Below are positions 1 through 5,501 of a stretch of 5,501 bases of DNA, one piece after another. Made by a program: the position numbers and the translations under genes. Location of the stretch: assembly GCA_017453705.1 (NCBI GenBank), contig JAFTEK010000220.1:1-5501 (forward strand). Reading direction: 5' to 3'. Positions within the stretch are counted from its first letter, which is position 1. The number at the start of each line of letters is the position of its first letter. The notes under the pieces are model-generated. The model was not told where the DNA came from and did not search any database. It saw only the letters and a list, made by a program, of their open reading frames with translations. The DNA comes from Treponema sp. (GTDB taxonomy: Bacteria; Spirochaetota; Spirochaetia; Treponematales; Treponemataceae).

Positions 1-1629
1 ATAAACGCAGTGCTTGGCTTGGACGAGATGATCCTGCGTGAGAGCGGTGAGAAGCAGATAAGGTCTTATGCCTCTGATATCCAGTCCAGCGGCAAGATGC
101 TGCTTTCTGTCATAAACGACATACTGGACTTCTCCAAGATTGAGTCCGGCAAGATGGAGATTGTTCCCGGCGATTATGACTTGTCCTGCATGGTAAGCGA
201 CCTTGTGAACATGATTTCATCCCGTGCCCAGGCCAAGGGACTTGACTTTGTGGTTCAGGTTCAGGAGGACTGCCCTCATTTGCTTTATGGTGATGACATC
301 AGGATCAAGCAGTGTATACTGAACATACTGACGAATGCCGTGAAATATACCCCTGAAGGCTCTGTTACCCTTTCTATATACCACGAAAGGCTGGATGAGG
401 GGCGTTGCTATCTTTGCGTCTCGGTCAAGGACACTGGAATAGGTATAAAGGAAGAAGACATCAAGAAGCTGTTCAGTCCCTTTGAGCGCATAGAAGAGGG
501 GCGCAACAAGGCGATAGAGGGTACGGGGCTTGGAATGAGCATTGTCAAGAGCCTCTTGTCCGCAATGGGTAGCCAGCTGGACGTAAAGAGTGTATATGGA
601 AAGGGGAGCGATTTTTCCTTCCGTGTGGTGCAGAATGTCAGTGACTGGGATCCTATAGGCAGCTGGGAGGAATCAAAGGCAAAGAGCCTGGAGAGGGCAG
701 GCTCTTATACTGAGAGCTTCCAGGCTCCGGAGGCAAGGATACTCGTTGTGGATGACACCCCTGTGAATCTGACTGTCATGCAAGGGCTTTTAAAGCAAAC
801 CCGGATCCAGATAGACACGGCGGTGGACGGGCTTGACGGCCTTGAGAAGGCAAAGGCTGCCAAATATGATGTGATTTTCATAGACCACCGTATGCCCAGG
901 ATGGACGGAATGGAGATGATAGCCGCGCTCAGGGCGGACTCATCGTGCCTTAACGCCGGCACTGTATGTATAGCCCTCACTGCCAATACCGTGGGCGATG
1001 TCAAAAGCCTGTACATAGACTCAGGTTTTGAGGACTATCTTTCAAAACCTGTGGAGCCAAGGCGTCTGGAGGAACTCCTTTCACGCTGCCTGCCGCCATC
1101 ACTTGTCCTGCATGAGGGCGATGAAGGCTGGCAGGCTGGCAGGGAGGAGCCAGGCGAAAGCGACGCGGACTGCGACATGGGTGGAATTGACCGCATGGTG
1201 CGTGAAGAAACTGACTCCTATTTCCGAAGGAGCTTTGGCCTTGATATTTCCGCGGCCATGATGAACTGCGGGACCGCCGATGTTTTTGCTGATGTCGTTA
1301 AGGTGTTCCATGAGTCTATTGCGGATAAAGCAGACAGCATTGAAAAATATGCCGGTGATGGGGACTGGCAGAACTACACGATTCTGGTTCATTCGCTCAA
1401 GAGCAGTGCCAGGCTTATAGGCGCGGGTGATTTGAGCACGATGGCGGCAGACCTTGAGGCCTTGGGGAACAAGGCTCGTGCCAATCAAGAGGATGCAGAC
1501 GCTGTTGCCTGTATAAGGAAGGATACCGTCTCCCTTCTTGCGGACTACCGTGCCTATATTGACAAGCTTGCCCCCCTTGTTGGTAATAGAGCTGTTCTGG
1601 AAACTGAGCTTTCCGAACAGGTCGAATGA
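1..1629 (+). CDS. Hybrid sensor histidine kinase with receiver and C-terminal HPt domains (5' end outside window)
   Basis: Membrane-linked sensor kinase of a multistep phosphorelay; its sensor part and phospho-accepting histidine lie upstream of the window. Frame 1 is open from base 1 and starts INAVLGLDEMIL, the sequence that normally follows the H-box HEIRTP, so the codons at 10 and 28 are internal and not starts. Numbering from window residue 1: rest of the dimerisation helix pair (1-45); HATPase with N-box NILTNAVKY (N112 is the key Asn), G1 box DTGIGI (144-149) and G2 box GTGLGM (174-179); receiver about 245-365 with acidic pair D251/D252, phospho-acceptor D295 in IDHRMPRMDG, T327 and K349-P350; HPt domain about 405-520 with H464 in VHSLKSSAR. 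All catalytic residues in view are intact, so the relay should run His-Asp-His to a separate regulator. The stop TGA overlaps a direct repeat ahead of the hydrolase gene. The family call is firm; the signal sensed cannot be told. Confidence 0.95.
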   Translation: MNAVLGLDEMILRESGEKQIRSYASDIQSSGKMLLSVINDILDFSKIESGKMEIVPGDYDLSCMVSDLVNMISSRAQAKGLDFVVQVQEDCPHLLYGDDIRIKQCILNILTNAVKYTPEGSVTLSIYHERLDEGRCYLCVSVKDTGIGIKEEDIKKLFSPFERIEEGRNKAIEGTGLGMSIVKSLLSAMGSQLDVKSVYGKGSDFSFRVVQNVSDWDPIGSWEESKAKSLERAGSYTESFQAPEARILVVDDTPVNLTVMQGLLKQTRIQIDTAVDGLDGLEKAKAAKYDVIFIDHRMPRMDGMEMIAALRADSSCLNAGTVCIALTANTVGDVKSLYIDSGFEDYLSKPVEPRRLEELLSRCLPPSLVLHEGDEGWQAGREEPGESDADCDMGGIDRMVREETDSYFRRSFGLDISAAMMNCGTADVFADVVKVFHESIADKADSIEKYAGDGDWQNYTILVHSLKSSARLIGAGDLSTMAADLEALGNKARANQEDADAVACIRKDTVSLLADYRAYIDKLAPLVGNRAVLETELSEQVE

Positions 1630-1654
1630 CTGACTTGATTTCTTGACTGACTTG
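1627..1654 (+). repeat. Direct repeat of TGACTGACTTG, 17-bp period
   Basis: Two perfect copies of an 11-base word lie at 1627-1637 and 1644-1654. A shorter related word, TGGCTGAC, follows at 1653-1660. The first copy begins at the kinase stop codon. The pair sits roughly 60-85 bases upstream of the expected transcription start of the hydrolase gene, a usual place for activator sites. The repeat is seen directly; the role as a binding site is inference. Confidence 0.5.
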
Positions 1655-1664
1655 GCTGACAGGA

Positions 1665-1676
1665 GGGAATTTTCCC
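1665..1676. promoter_or_regulatory. GGGAA-TT-TTCCC palindrome upstream of the hydrolase promoter
   Basis: GGGAA at 1665-1669 is the exact reverse complement of TTCCC at 1672-1676, with two bases between. It ends two bases before the proposed -35 box. It could be a small operator. As RNA the stem is only 4-5 bp and is followed a few bases later by six T residues, so it could also act as a very weak terminator for the kinase transcript. Neither role is proven. Confidence 0.3.
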
Positions 1677-1678
1677 CA

Positions 1679-1706
1679 TTGTTTTTTGCGCTGCCTGTGC
1701 TATATT
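1679..1706 (+). promoter_or_regulatory. Probable sigma-70-type promoter of the hydrolase gene
   Basis: The -10 box TATATT (1701-1706) is preceded by TGC, giving an extended -10 (TGN). A weak -35, TTGTTT (1679-1684), lies 16 bases upstream. Transcription would start near 1713, leaving a leader of about 35 bases that holds a hairpin and the ribosome site. The extended -10 makes up for the poor -35. A better-looking TTGACT at 1643-1648 has no -10 at the right distance. Confidence 0.5.
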
Positions 1707-1714
1707 AGGCTCTT

Positions 1715-1734
1715 GAAAGCCTTGCGGGGCTTTC
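1715..1734 (+). other. Leader hairpin at the predicted 5' end of the hydrolase mRNA
   Basis: GAAAGCC (1715-1721) and GGCTTTC (1728-1734) form a perfect 7-bp stem around the 6-base loop TTGCGG. It begins within a base or two of the predicted transcription start and ends one base before the Shine-Dalgarno sequence. No U-tract follows, so it is not a terminator. A 5'-terminal mRNA-stabilising stem or a modulator of ribosome access are the likeliest roles (inference). Confidence 0.5.
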
Positions 1735-1735
1735 T

Positions 1736-1740
1736 GGAGG
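1736..1740 (+). promoter_or_regulatory. Ribosome binding site fixing the hydrolase start
   Basis: GGAGG lies 8 bases before the ATG at 1749. The in-frame ATG at 1686 has no ribosome site and falls between the -35 and -10 boxes, so 1749 is the start. Confidence 0.85.
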
Positions 1741-1748
1741 AATTGTAC

Positions 1749-3245
1749 ATGAAAAAACAGGTTTTCAACCCTTACCTTCCTTCCTGGGAATATATCCCGG
1801 ACGGGGAGCCTCATGTCTTTGGCGATCGTGTGTATGTCTACGGTTCCCATGACCTTGCGGGAGGCAGCGTTTTTTGCCTGGGAGACTATGTATGCTGGTC
1901 TGCCCCGGTGACGGACTTGAGCGACTGGAAGTATGAGGGGGTCATCTATGGCAGGATGGACGACCCCGCCAACAAGGACGGCAGGATGGTGCTCTACGCC
2001 CCGGACGTTACGCAGGGGCCTGACGGACGTTATTATCTATATTATGTCTATGACAAGGTGGGCTTTGTCTCCGTTGCTGTGAGTGACAGCCCCGCCGGAC
2101 GCTATAAGTTCTACGGATATGTGCATTACAAGGACGGAACCCGCCTGGGCGACAGGAAAGGGGACATGCCCCAGTTTGACCCCGGCGTGCTGACCGAGGG
2201 AACGAATACCTATATGTACACGGCCTTTTGCGGCCACAAGATGAGTGACCGCATAGGGGCTATGGCTACCGTGCTGGGCGAGGACATGCTGACCGTGCAG
2301 GAGGAGCCTGTGGTCATAGCTCCGGGTGACTGCTATGCCCTGGACGGAAAGGCTGCCGGGGAAGCTGCGAAGGTGGAGGCAGGGAAAAACGGCTGCCCAT
2401 ACCGCCTGGACTCGGCCGAGAACTGGGGGGGCTACAGGGGGCATGCTTTCTTTGAGGCTTCTTCCATCAGGAAAATAGGGGATACTTATTACTTTGTCTA
2501 TTCGTCCGAAGTCATGCACGAGCTGTGCTATGCCACGAGCAAATCAGCGACATCAGGCTTTAAATACGGCGGTGTCATCGTAAGCAACAGCGACATAGGC
2601 ATCTCAAGCTATAAGAAGGCGGACTTGCCATCTGCTTATGGGGCCAACAACCACGGCGGAATGGTGCAGGTTGCAGGACAATGGTATATCTTCTACCATA
2701 GGCACACAAATTCCAGCTGGTATTCCAGGCAGGGCTGTGCCCAGAAGATAGAGATACTGGGCGACGGCAGAATTCCGCAGGTGGAGATAACGTCCTGCGG
2801 TCTTAACGGAGGCCCTTTGGAAGGGAAGGGGGAGTACCCTGCCTATATAGCCTGCAACCTTTTCACGGAAAAGCCCTCCGTCTACGTGGGGGAGGGGCAG
2901 CCCAGGGTGACCCAGGACGGACGGGACAACGCTGACGGCAGCCCTGCTGAGGAAAAGGACTCCAGCTACATCGCGGGGATAAGCGCGGGAACGACCATAG
3001 GCTTCAAGTACTTTGACTTCAAGGGCGTTAACAAGGTGGGCGTGAGCACAAGATGCTACATAAAGGGGGACTTTGAGGTTCGCTCCTGCTTGGACGGCCC
3101 GGTGCTGGGAAAGATAAGCGTGGACTCGTCCAACTTCTTTGAGAAGCATGTGGGCAACGTGAGGATTCCTGACGGGGTGTCCGCCCTTTACCTGACCTTT
3201 ACCGGTCCGGGTGTGGGGCAGCTCAAGTCCGTCAGCTTTGACTAG
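1749..3245 (+). CDS. Glycoside hydrolase family 43 protein, intracellular (arabinofuranosidase / beta-xylosidase type)
   Basis: Predicted 498-aa inverting glycosidase with a five-bladed beta-propeller, acting on alpha-L-arabinosyl or beta-D-xylosyl linkages of plant oligosaccharides. Probable GH43 catalytic triad: base D18 in YIPDGEP, pKa-tuning D86 in LYAPDV, acid E236 in FFEASSIRK. Other propeller signatures are VYVYGSHD (28-35), DGRYYLYY (92-99), QFDPGVL (142-148), GDTYYFVYSS (244-253), NNHGGM (300-305) and IFYHRHT (314-320). Residues about 375-498 form a separate beta-rich domain ending ALYLTFTGPG, resembling a CBM6-like carbohydrate-binding module. There is no signal peptide or lipobox, and about eleven cysteines fit a cytoplasmic enzyme acting on imported oligosaccharides. 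It lies between the sensor kinase and a sugar-importer binding protein, with its own probable promoter. Ile is mostly ATA, unlike the next gene. The family is firm; substrate cannot be fixed from sequence alone. Confidence 0.92.
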   Translation: MKKQVFNPYLPSWEYIPDGEPHVFGDRVYVYGSHDLAGGSVFCLGDYVCWSAPVTDLSDWKYEGVIYGRMDDPANKDGRMVLYAPDVTQGPDGRYYLYYVYDKVGFVSVAVSDSPAGRYKFYGYVHYKDGTRLGDRKGDMPQFDPGVLTEGTNTYMYTAFCGHKMSDRIGAMATVLGEDMLTVQEEPVVIAPGDCYALDGKAAGEAAKVEAGKNGCPYRLDSAENWGGYRGHAFFEASSIRKIGDTYYFVYSSEVMHELCYATSKSATSGFKYGGVIVSNSDIGISSYKKADLPSAYGANNHGGMVQVAGQWYIFYHRHTNSSWYSRQGCAQKIEILGDGRIPQVEITSCGLNGGPLEGKGEYPAYIACNLFTEKPSVYVGEGQPRVTQDGRDNADGSPAEEKDSSYIAGISAGTTIGFKYFDFKGVNKVGVSTRCYIKGDFEVRSCLDGPVLGKISVDSSNFFEKHVGNVRIPDGVSALYLTFTGPGVGQLKSVSFD

Positions 3246-3261
3246 CCTGAAATGTAGGTAA

Positions 3262-3277
3262 TTTTCTGTACACAAAA
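3262..3277. promoter_or_regulatory. 16-bp imperfect palindrome, candidate operator of the importer gene
   Basis: TTTTCTGT (3262-3269) pairs with ACACAAAA (3270-3277) at 7 of 8 positions, centred on TGTACA. It lies four bases upstream of the -35 box of the binding-protein promoter, where a repressor or activator of sugar-uptake genes would bind. The centre TGTACA recalls GntR-family sites such as those of AraR, but a simple AT-rich coincidence cannot be excluded. Confidence 0.35.
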
Positions 3278-3281
3278 AAGA

Positions 3282-3309
3282 TGGACAAACGGCTTTTTCG
3301 CTGTATAAT
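3282..3309 (+). promoter_or_regulatory. Sigma-70-type promoter of the importer operon
   Basis: TGGACA (3282-3287, one mismatch to TTGACA) is followed after 16 bases by a perfect TATAAT (3304-3309). The start of transcription should be near 3316, giving a leader of about 30 bases. This is the best promoter in the window, and no terminator separates it from the hydrolase gene, so some hydrolase transcript may also read into the importer genes. Confidence 0.75.
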
Positions 3310-3336
3310 TAAATAGTAACAGTTCATTATATGTTT

Positions 3337-3341
3337 GGAGG
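3337..3341 (+). promoter_or_regulatory. Ribosome binding site fixing the binding-protein start
   Basis: GGAGG lies only 4 bases before the ATG at 3346. An in-frame ATG at 3331 precedes this site, so starting there would place the ribosome site inside the coding region. The 3346 start also gives a normal signal peptide beginning MKKIII. Confidence 0.8.
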
Positions 3342-3345
3342 AATC

Positions 3346-5028
3346 ATGAAGAAAATCATAATCGGAGCCTTGGCTGCGGCACTCGCTTTGGGCCTGGGCG
3401 GATGCAAGAAGGACAGCGGTGGAACTGCCGCTACGGATACAGGTTCTGGCAAAAGCAAGTCGATGGACATTTCCATCTTTACGATTCAACAGAAGCAGCA
3501 GCCTCCTGCTGACAACAAGATGTACAAGTGGATAAAGGACAAGTTCGGTGTCACTTTCTCGTTCGATATCCTCGTCGGCGACAAAGACCAGAAAATCGGT
3601 CTTCTCATCTCTGACCCTGACAACCTTCCCGATTTGGTCGAGGTTGACTCACCAAAGTTCCAGGAGGCCGGATGCCTTATCCCTCTTGAAGGCCTTGTTG
3701 AGCAGTACGGCCCCAACCTCAAGAAGCACTATGCCCCCGCATGGAAGCAGATGCTTGAGATTGACGGCGGCCACGTCTACAGCCTCCCCAACTACGGTGT
3801 CTACGACGGACCCGACCAGGGAACCTTCTACAACCAGAACGGCTTCTGGATTCAGAAGGCTGTCCTCAAGGAGTACGGCTATCCTGAGATTAAGACGGTT
3901 GACGAGCTGTTTGACCTGCTTGAGAAGTATGCCAAGAAGTACCCGACGATCGAGGGCATGAAGACCATCCCCTTCTCCATCATCACCGCTGACTGGGAGG
4001 CCTTTAACCTGTGGAACCCGCCGAACTTCCTCGCCGGATATCCGAATGACGGAAATGGTCATGTCGTCAAGGAAGGCGGAAAGTACGTTTACAAGGACAA
4101 CTTTGTTGACGAGAACGCAAAGAAGTGGTTCAAGCTCGCCAACGGCTACTTCCAGCGCGGCCTGATTGACCCCGATTCATTCACGGATAACCGTGACCAG
4201 TACTATGCCAAGGTCGCCCAGGGCCGCGTCCTGTGTATGTTCATCCAGGGATGGCAGTTCCAGGGTGATGCCGAGAACACGCTCAAGACCGCAGGTTTCT
4301 ATGATAGGACCTACGCTCCGCTCCCTGTAGTCTTCGACGAGAGCATAAAGCCCCATTACCGCGACATCTCCATCCCCAACTTGCAGCGCGGATACGGAAT
4401 CACGACCAAGTGTCCCAAGGACAAGGCCATCGCCATCATCAAGTTCATGGACGAGATGGTGAAAGAGGAGAACCAGAAGATTCTCCAGTGGGGATTCGAG
4501 GGAGAGGACTGGCAGCTTGACGATCAGGGCCGCCCCTCACGCACCCCCGAGCAGAGGGCTCAGCAGGAGGACAACAACTGGATCCTGCACAACAAGGCCG
4601 CCCTCTGGTGGGAAGAGGCTCCCAAGATGGAAGGCTCTTTCTCTGACGGATATGCCTGTACTATGAACAACATCCCCTGGGAGTTCCAGGCCAACGCAAA
4701 GCCCGAGGATATCGAGCTGTGGAACGCATACGGCGTCGCCTCCTATGCGGCTCTCGTGGACAAGAACCCGCCCGCCAACGCCGGATGGTACCCGATGTGG
4801 CAGCTTGCCCCTGTTGACGGCTCTGAGGCTGCTTTGGCCCTGGCCAAGACCGAGACCGTCCGCAGGAAGTACATGCCCAAGATGATTCAGGGCAAGCCCT
4901 CTGAGTTCGAGGCAACTTGGAGCGAGTACGTCAAGGAGATGGACAAAGCCAACCTCGCAGAGTACGTCAGGTTCATGCAGGAAGGCCTTGACAACCGCGT
5001 TGAGAAGTTCGGCGGTCTGCCAGAGTAA
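3346..5028 (+). CDS. Sugar ABC transporter solute-binding lipoprotein (LplA/YtcQ-like)
   Basis: Predicted 560-aa lipid-anchored binding protein that captures oligosaccharides outside the cytoplasmic membrane and delivers them to an LplB/YtcP-type permease. Lipoprotein signal: basic MKK, hydrophobic IIIGALAAALALGL, then lipobox LGGC with lipid-bearing C20, followed by a polar linker rich in Gly, Ser and Thr (about 21-45). The mature part has features of the large LplA-like branch of the family-1 extracellular binding proteins: an early beta-strand ISIFTIQQ, MYKWIKDKFGV, DPDNLPDLVEV (a typical 'NLPDL' turn), GHVYSLPNYG, KTVDELFDLLEKYAKK, and a C-terminal helix WSEYVKEMDKANLAEYVRF. Trp and Tyr are frequent, as in sugar-binding clefts. 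The length is usual for this branch. It is followed by a terminator and the permease gene. Codons are strongly skewed to C-ending forms (few ATA), as in highly expressed genes. The ligand is unknown; arabino- or xylo-oligosaccharides are a guess from the hydrolase next door. Confidence 0.93.
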   Translation: MKKIIIGALAAALALGLGGCKKDSGGTAATDTGSGKSKSMDISIFTIQQKQQPPADNKMYKWIKDKFGVTFSFDILVGDKDQKIGLLISDPDNLPDLVEVDSPKFQEAGCLIPLEGLVEQYGPNLKKHYAPAWKQMLEIDGGHVYSLPNYGVYDGPDQGTFYNQNGFWIQKAVLKEYGYPEIKTVDELFDLLEKYAKKYPTIEGMKTIPFSIITADWEAFNLWNPPNFLAGYPNDGNGHVVKEGGKYVYKDNFVDENAKKWFKLANGYFQRGLIDPDSFTDNRDQYYAKVAQGRVLCMFIQGWQFQGDAENTLKTAGFYDRTYAPLPVVFDESIKPHYRDISIPNLQRGYGITTKCPKDKAIAIIKFMDEMVKEENQKILQWGFEGEDWQLDDQGRPSRTPEQRAQQEDNNWILHNKAALWWEEAPKMEGSFSDGYACTMNNIPWEFQANAKPEDIELWNAYGVASYAALVDKNPPANAGWYPMWQLAPVDGSEAALALAKTETVRRKYMPKMIQGKPSEFEATWSEYVKEMDKANLAEYVRFMQEGLDNRVEKFGGLPE

Positions 5029-5034
5029 TCTGCC

Positions 5035-5051
5035 TGTCTAGAATGTAGACA
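5035..5051 (+). other. Small hairpin between stop codon and terminator
   Basis: TGTCTA (5035-5040) and TAGACA (5046-5051) form a perfect 6-bp stem with loop GAATG, six bases after the stop codon. Its last base is shared with the terminator stem. It may add protection of the binding-protein mRNA 3' end; it is short enough to be chance. Confidence 0.35.
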
Positions 5052-5085
5052 AGGGCTGTCCGTTCATCTTGGACAGCCCTTTTTT
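5051..5085 (+). terminator. Rho-independent terminator between binding protein and permease
   Basis: AAGGGCTGTCC (5051-5061) and GGACAGCCCTT (5071-5081) are perfect reverse complements, giving an 11-bp stem with a 9-base loop, and the T-run extends over 5080-5085. It starts 22 bases after the binding-protein stop codon and ends 27 bases before the permease start. Since the permease has no visible promoter, this is probably a partial terminator that gives much more binding protein than permease, a common layout in ABC importer operons. Confidence 0.92.
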
Positions 5086-5095
5086 CTAATGTTTT

Positions 5096-5101
5096 AAGGA
5101 G
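5096..5101 (+). promoter_or_regulatory. Ribosome binding site of the permease gene
   Basis: AAGGAG lies 11 bases before the ATG at 5113, slightly farther than usual. No other in-frame start with a better site is seen nearby. Confidence 0.65.
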
Positions 5102-5112
5102 ATTTCACAGCT

Positions 5113-5501
5113 ATGTCACAAGCGACCTCTTTGAACAGGAAGAAGACATTCTGGCAGATGTTGTTCAGCCAGCGTCAGCTCGTGCTGATGTCTCTTCCCT
5201 TCGTTCTTTACATCATACTATTCAAATTCGTTCCCCTCTGGGGCTGGACCATGGCCTTCCAGAACTACAAGCCTGCAAAAGGCTTCTTTGACCAGCAGTG
5301 GGTGGGCTTGGCCAAATTCGCGTTCTTGTTCAAGGACAAGGAATTCCTCCTGTCCCTGCGCAACACAATCGGAATGAGCCTCATAAGCACCGCGCTGGGA
5401 TTCATTACCGCTATCCTTATCGCTGTGTTCCTGAACGAGGTCCAGTTCATCGGTATAAAGAGGTTCACGCAGACCGTCTCATACCTGCCCCACTTCCTGT
5501 C
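5113..5501 (+). CDS. Sugar ABC transporter permease, LplB family (3' end outside window)
   Basis: N-terminal 129 residues of an inner-membrane permease subunit that forms, with a second permease (YtcP/LplC type, expected downstream) and an ATPase, the channel for sugars delivered by the binding protein. Visible parts: a short basic cytoplasmic start with NRKKTFW (8-14); a first membrane segment about 23-48 (LVLMSLPFVLYIILFKFVPL); the family-typical AFQNYKPAKGFF (48-59) and WVGLAKF (63-69); LRNTIGMSL (82-90) opening the second membrane segment, about 86-106; then FLNEVQFIGIKRFTQTVSYL (106-125) leading into the SYLPHF signature (123-128), diagnostic for LplB relatives. The frame is open to the window edge. 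It follows the binding-protein gene by 84 bases with a terminator between and no own promoter, so read-through expression is likely. The ATPase may be a shared one encoded elsewhere, as is common in this family (known of the family, not seen here). Confidence 0.93.
   Translation, partial: MSQATSLNRKKTFWQMLFSQRQLVLMSLPFVLYIILFKFVPLWGWTMAFQNYKPAKGFFDQQWVGLAKFAFLFKDKEFLLSLRNTIGMSLISTALGFITAILIAVFLNEVQFIGIKRFTQTVSYLPHFL

Noticed and set aside
1643..1671. TTGACT at 1643 as the -35 of a promoter
   Set aside because: No -10-like hexamer occurs 15-19 bases downstream; the sequence there is GC-rich followed by GAATTTTCC.
1679..1708. Micro-ORF of nine codons starting with TTG, preceded by AGGAGGG at 1661-1667
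   Set aside because: The ribosome-like site is perfect, but a nine-codon peptide from a TTG start that overlaps the -35 and -10 boxes would not be on the hydrolase transcript. There is too little to support it.
1686..1748. N-terminal extension of the hydrolase from the ATG at 1686
   Set aside because: It has no ribosome site, lies inside the promoter, and its codons cover the leader hairpin. The start at 1749 has GGAGG at good spacing and begins the conserved GH43 sequence.
2604..3275. Long antisense reading frame (223 codons) over the hydrolase gene
   Set aside because: It is a shadow of the + strand gene: no recognisable domain, low-complexity composition rich in His, Val and Ala, and no ribosome site. 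The same applies to the antisense frames at 2037-2519, 3649-4062 and 1099-1488.
3275..3298. AAAAAG/CTTTTT inverted repeat as a terminator of the hydrolase gene
   Set aside because: The 6-bp stem is almost all A/T with a 12-base loop containing the -35 box, and has no usable U-tract beyond the stem. It is unlikely to stop transcription.
3331..3345. Earlier in-frame ATG for the binding protein
   Set aside because: The GGAGG ribosome site lies downstream of it, and a start at 3346 gives a textbook lipoprotein signal.
1..5501. Defence system, CRISPR array, mobile element or novel RNA
   Set aside because: No repeat arrays, transposase, integrase, attachment sites or tRNA-like folds were seen. 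The four genes belong to known families.

Overview
The window holds four protein-coding genes, all on the + strand, in a compact carbohydrate-sensing, uptake and breakdown neighbourhood: the 3' end of a hybrid sensor kinase (1-1629), a complete intracellular family-43 glycoside hydrolase (1749-3245), a complete lipoprotein solute-binding protein of a sugar ABC importer (3346-5028), and the 5' end of that importer's LplB-type permease (5113-5501). There is no tRNA, rRNA, CRISPR array, IS element or other sign of mobility. The longest gene-free stretch is about 120 bases.

Organism: GC content by eye is slightly above 50 %. Strong GGAGG ribosome sites, sigma-70-like promoters, a large (about 560 aa) LplA-type binding lipoprotein with an LplB permease, and a kinase H-box continuing as INAVLGLDEMIL fit a plant-polysaccharide-degrading gut or rumen anaerobe. 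A Treponema-like spirochaete is my first guess and a Lachnospiraceae-like Firmicute the alternative. This is inference from style and not a proven placement.

Layout: the kinase fragment begins just after its phospho-accepting histidine and runs through the ATPase, a receiver and a C-terminal HPt domain, so it should feed a separate response regulator that is not in the window. The 119 bases to the hydrolase hold an 11-bp direct repeat with a 17-bp period overlapping the kinase stop codon, a GGGAA..TTCCC palindrome, a probable promoter with an extended -10, and a perfect 7-bp hairpin just before the ribosome site. The 100 bases before the binding-protein gene hold a 16-bp imperfect palindrome next to a good promoter (TGGACA-16-TATAAT). 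After the binding-protein gene come a small hairpin and a strong intrinsic terminator. The permease has its own ribosome site but no visible promoter, so it is probably made by read-through.

Working model (inference): the kinase responds to a carbohydrate-related cue. The binding protein and the permease import oligosaccharides. The hydrolase, which has no signal peptide, trims the imported oligosaccharides in the cytoplasm, most likely removing arabinose or xylose. The protein families are ordinary ones. The parts most worth a second look are the two dense regulatory gaps and the split in expression between binding protein and permease.
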